DNA of 32,133 bases from positions 1-32,133 of the forward strand of contig CAYMTN010000035.1 of NCBI GenBank assembly GCA_964393335.1, in the 5' to 3' direction. The notes under the pieces are model-generated. The model was not told the DNA's origin. It worked only from the letters and a program-made list of their open reading frames with translations, and made no database searches. Origin of the DNA: CAYMTN01 sp964393335. GTDB taxonomy: Bacteria; Chloroflexota; Anaerolineae; Aggregatilineales; Aggregatilineaceae. This document shows positions 30,958-32,133 of this stretch, one piece after another (position 1 is the first letter of the stretch; each line of letters starts with the position of its first letter). A program made the translations under genes and the position numbers.

Positions 30958-31053
30958 TAGCCACTCTGGTGTGGGCTGACAACGACTGTATCCCGCGTGT
31001 GACTGGATGTTGTTAGGCTGGCAGTAGTCTTCAGGCAAGAAAAGGGGATTTAC

Positions 31054-31848
31054 ATGCCAACCATAAACGCGAACGGAGTCAGCCTTTATTATGAATTGCA
31101 CGGCCAGGGTGATGACGTGTTGGTGCTCAATAACGGCATCATTGCCAGCACGGCGACCTGGGCGTACCAGTTGCCCGCTTTTACGCCGCATTACCGCGTG
31201 CTGCTGTACGACATGCGCGGACAGGGACAGTCGCAGAAATGGACCGGTGAGGATGCGGCATACACCTGGGACACCCACGCCGATGATCTGGCCACCTTGT
31301 TTGATGCGCTGGCAATCGAGCAGGCGCACGTCGGCGGCATTTCCTACGGCGGTGAACTGGCGCTGCACATGGCCCTGCGTCACCCGGCCCGCTGCCGCAC
31401 GTTGATCATCGCCGATGCGGTGAGTCATGTTGAGCCGCACTTGCACGCCATCGCCGATAGCTGGGCGCGCATCGCGGCGCTGGGCGACCACGAGTTATTT
31501 TACCGCTCGACCTGGTACTGGAATTTCAGCGAGGCGTTTTTTGCCGACAAGGTCGATTTTTTGATCAGCCGCCTTGATGCGGCGCGGGCGCTCGATCTGC
31601 CGTCGGTCGTGCAGTTGTGCCGCTGTTTTTTGACGATGAACGTCACCGCGCGCCTGGGCGAGATTCACCACCCGACCTGTGTGATCGTCGGAGAAAAAGA
31701 TATCTTGAAGCCGGTGCATTACTCGCAAACCATTGCGGCAGGTATTCCAAACACCCAACTGCACATTCTGCCCGGCGCGGGGCATGCCTCGTTTTGGGAG
31801 AGCGCGGAAGCGTTTAACCGGGCCGTACTGGCGTTTTTGCAGGCGTGA
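31054..31848 (+). CDS. Alpha/beta-hydrolase (enol-lactonase/esterase-like)
   Basis: A 264-residue soluble alpha/beta-hydrolase resembling 3-oxoadipate enol-lactonase and related esterases. Ser97 lies in the elbow GGISYGG, the acid Asp216 in VGEKDILKP, and His244 in GAGHASFWE. The oxyanion-region motif is LNNGIIAS rather than the common HG, a mild deviation also seen in some family members. AGGGGA lies close upstream of the start. It is transcribed away from the PHA/acyl array and shares its control region with the BTAD regulator. Substrate unknown. Confidence 0.88.
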   Translation: MPTINANGVSLYYELHGQGDDVLVLNNGIIASTATWAYQLPAFTPHYRVLLYDMRGQGQSQKWTGEDAAYTWDTHADDLATLFDALAIEQAHVGGISYGGELALHMALRHPARCRTLIIADAVSHVEPHLHAIADSWARIAALGDHELFYRSTWYWNFSEAFFADKVDFLISRLDAARALDLPSVVQLCRCFLTMNVTARLGEIHHPTCVIVGEKDILKPVHYSQTIAAGIPNTQLHILPGAGHASFWESAEAFNRAVLAFLQA

Positions 31849-31855
31849 GGGGGTG

Positions 31856-32086
31856 TCATTCCATCACGCGCAGTGCCGACGGAATATCCATGCGTGCCAT
31901 GCTCAGTATGGTAAGCAGCGGCGTGAGTGTGACCACGACCACGCCAAACACGATGGACAGGATCACGGTCGAGGCGGCGACTGTGATCTGAAACTGCATT
32001 TCGGGAAAGATGATAGTCATTCGCTCGCGGAAGAACCATACCAACAACAGCGTGGCCAGCACCAGTCCCACCAGCGTACCCAGTAG
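31856..32086 (-). pseudogene. C-terminal remnant of an FtsX-like ABC permease
   Basis: The minus-strand frame from 32086 to the stop at 31856 encodes about 76 residues, LLGTLVGLVLATLLLVWFF followed by two hydrophobic stretches and the end MDIPSALRVME. It aligns with the last part of the permease at 9624-12080 (ILGTVIGVIAG... DIPSTLRVME). Going upstream, similarity stops at about 32086 and an in-frame TAA occurs at 32087-32089. The gene is therefore broken by non-homologous sequence close to the window end, either a true insertion or deletion or an assembly junction. Confidence 0.75.
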
Positions 32087-32115
32087 TTAACCTTCACAAT
32101 TAGAGGGAAGGTCAA
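32087..32115. repeat. Imperfect stem-loop at the broken permease junction
   Basis: TTAACCTTC (32087-32095) and GAAGGTCAA (32107-32115) pair at eight of nine positions around an 11-base loop. It begins exactly where permease similarity ends. Subterminal imperfect hairpins of this kind are found at ends of IS200/IS605-type elements, but no transposase is in view, so the identification is only a possibility. Confidence 0.35.
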
Positions 32116-32133
32116 GTAGCCCCTTCCCCAAGT

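Noticed and set aside
1..32133. CRISPR arrays, tRNA and rRNA genes, transposase genes
   Set aside because: No regularly spaced direct repeats, no cloverleaf-like tRNA pattern, no rRNA-like sequence and no transposase motif was noticed on reading; a covariance-model search was not possible.

Overview
The window is G+C-rich bacterial DNA with an accessory-region feel: many ABC transporters, short intergenic gaps, and no rRNA, tRNA, CRISPR array or recognisable transposase gene. A fused two-domain oligopeptide ATPase, LivK/H/M/G/F genes, a BTAD regulator, FtsX-type exporters, a YwiC-like membrane protein and a class III PHA synthase together suggest a Chloroflexota (Anaerolineae-like) genome. 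That placement is inference. A run of ten N at 10766-10775 and a broken gene at the right edge suggest a draft or metagenome assembly.

Left part, about 1-6550. The 5' end of a LolD/MacB-type ATPase gene leaves on the minus strand. After a 462-base regulatory gap comes a plus-strand peptide-type importer: Tat-exported binding protein, DppC permease, fused DppD-DppF ATPase, DppB permease. A terminator-like hairpin separates the binding protein from the rest.

Middle part, about 6551-14736. A nested palindromic repeat precedes a DUF5996-like protein, a DUF427-like protein and a convergent Lon substrate-binding-domain protein. Next is an ATPase/FtsX-permease pair behind a promoter whose -10 box lies inside a palindrome. 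A second plus-strand group holds an ABM-domain monooxygenase, an iron-type alcohol dehydrogenase with an altered metal ligand, and an EamA transporter.

Right part, about 14737-30909, is one long minus-strand array and the most interesting region. In transcription order it reads: BTAD regulator, two small coiled-coil PhaE-like proteins, class III PHA synthase (PhaC), YwiC-like membrane protein, KAS III-like protein, FabG/PhaB-like reductase, acyl-CoA ligase, serine alpha/beta hydrolase, second KAS III-like protein, second acyl-CoA ligase, then a complete Liv-type importer (K-G-F-H-M). No thiolase (PhaA) is present. The array can be read as acid uptake, CoA activation, Claisen-type condensation by unusual KAS III-like enzymes, ketoreduction and polyester formation. 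A perfect TTGAT-N4-ATCAA site lies exactly 41.5 bases upstream of a predicted start site in front of the ywiC-to-ligase segment, suggesting Crp/Fnr-type control.

The window ends with a divergent alpha/beta hydrolase and the C-terminal remnant of a second FtsX permease, broken next to an imperfect stem-loop.
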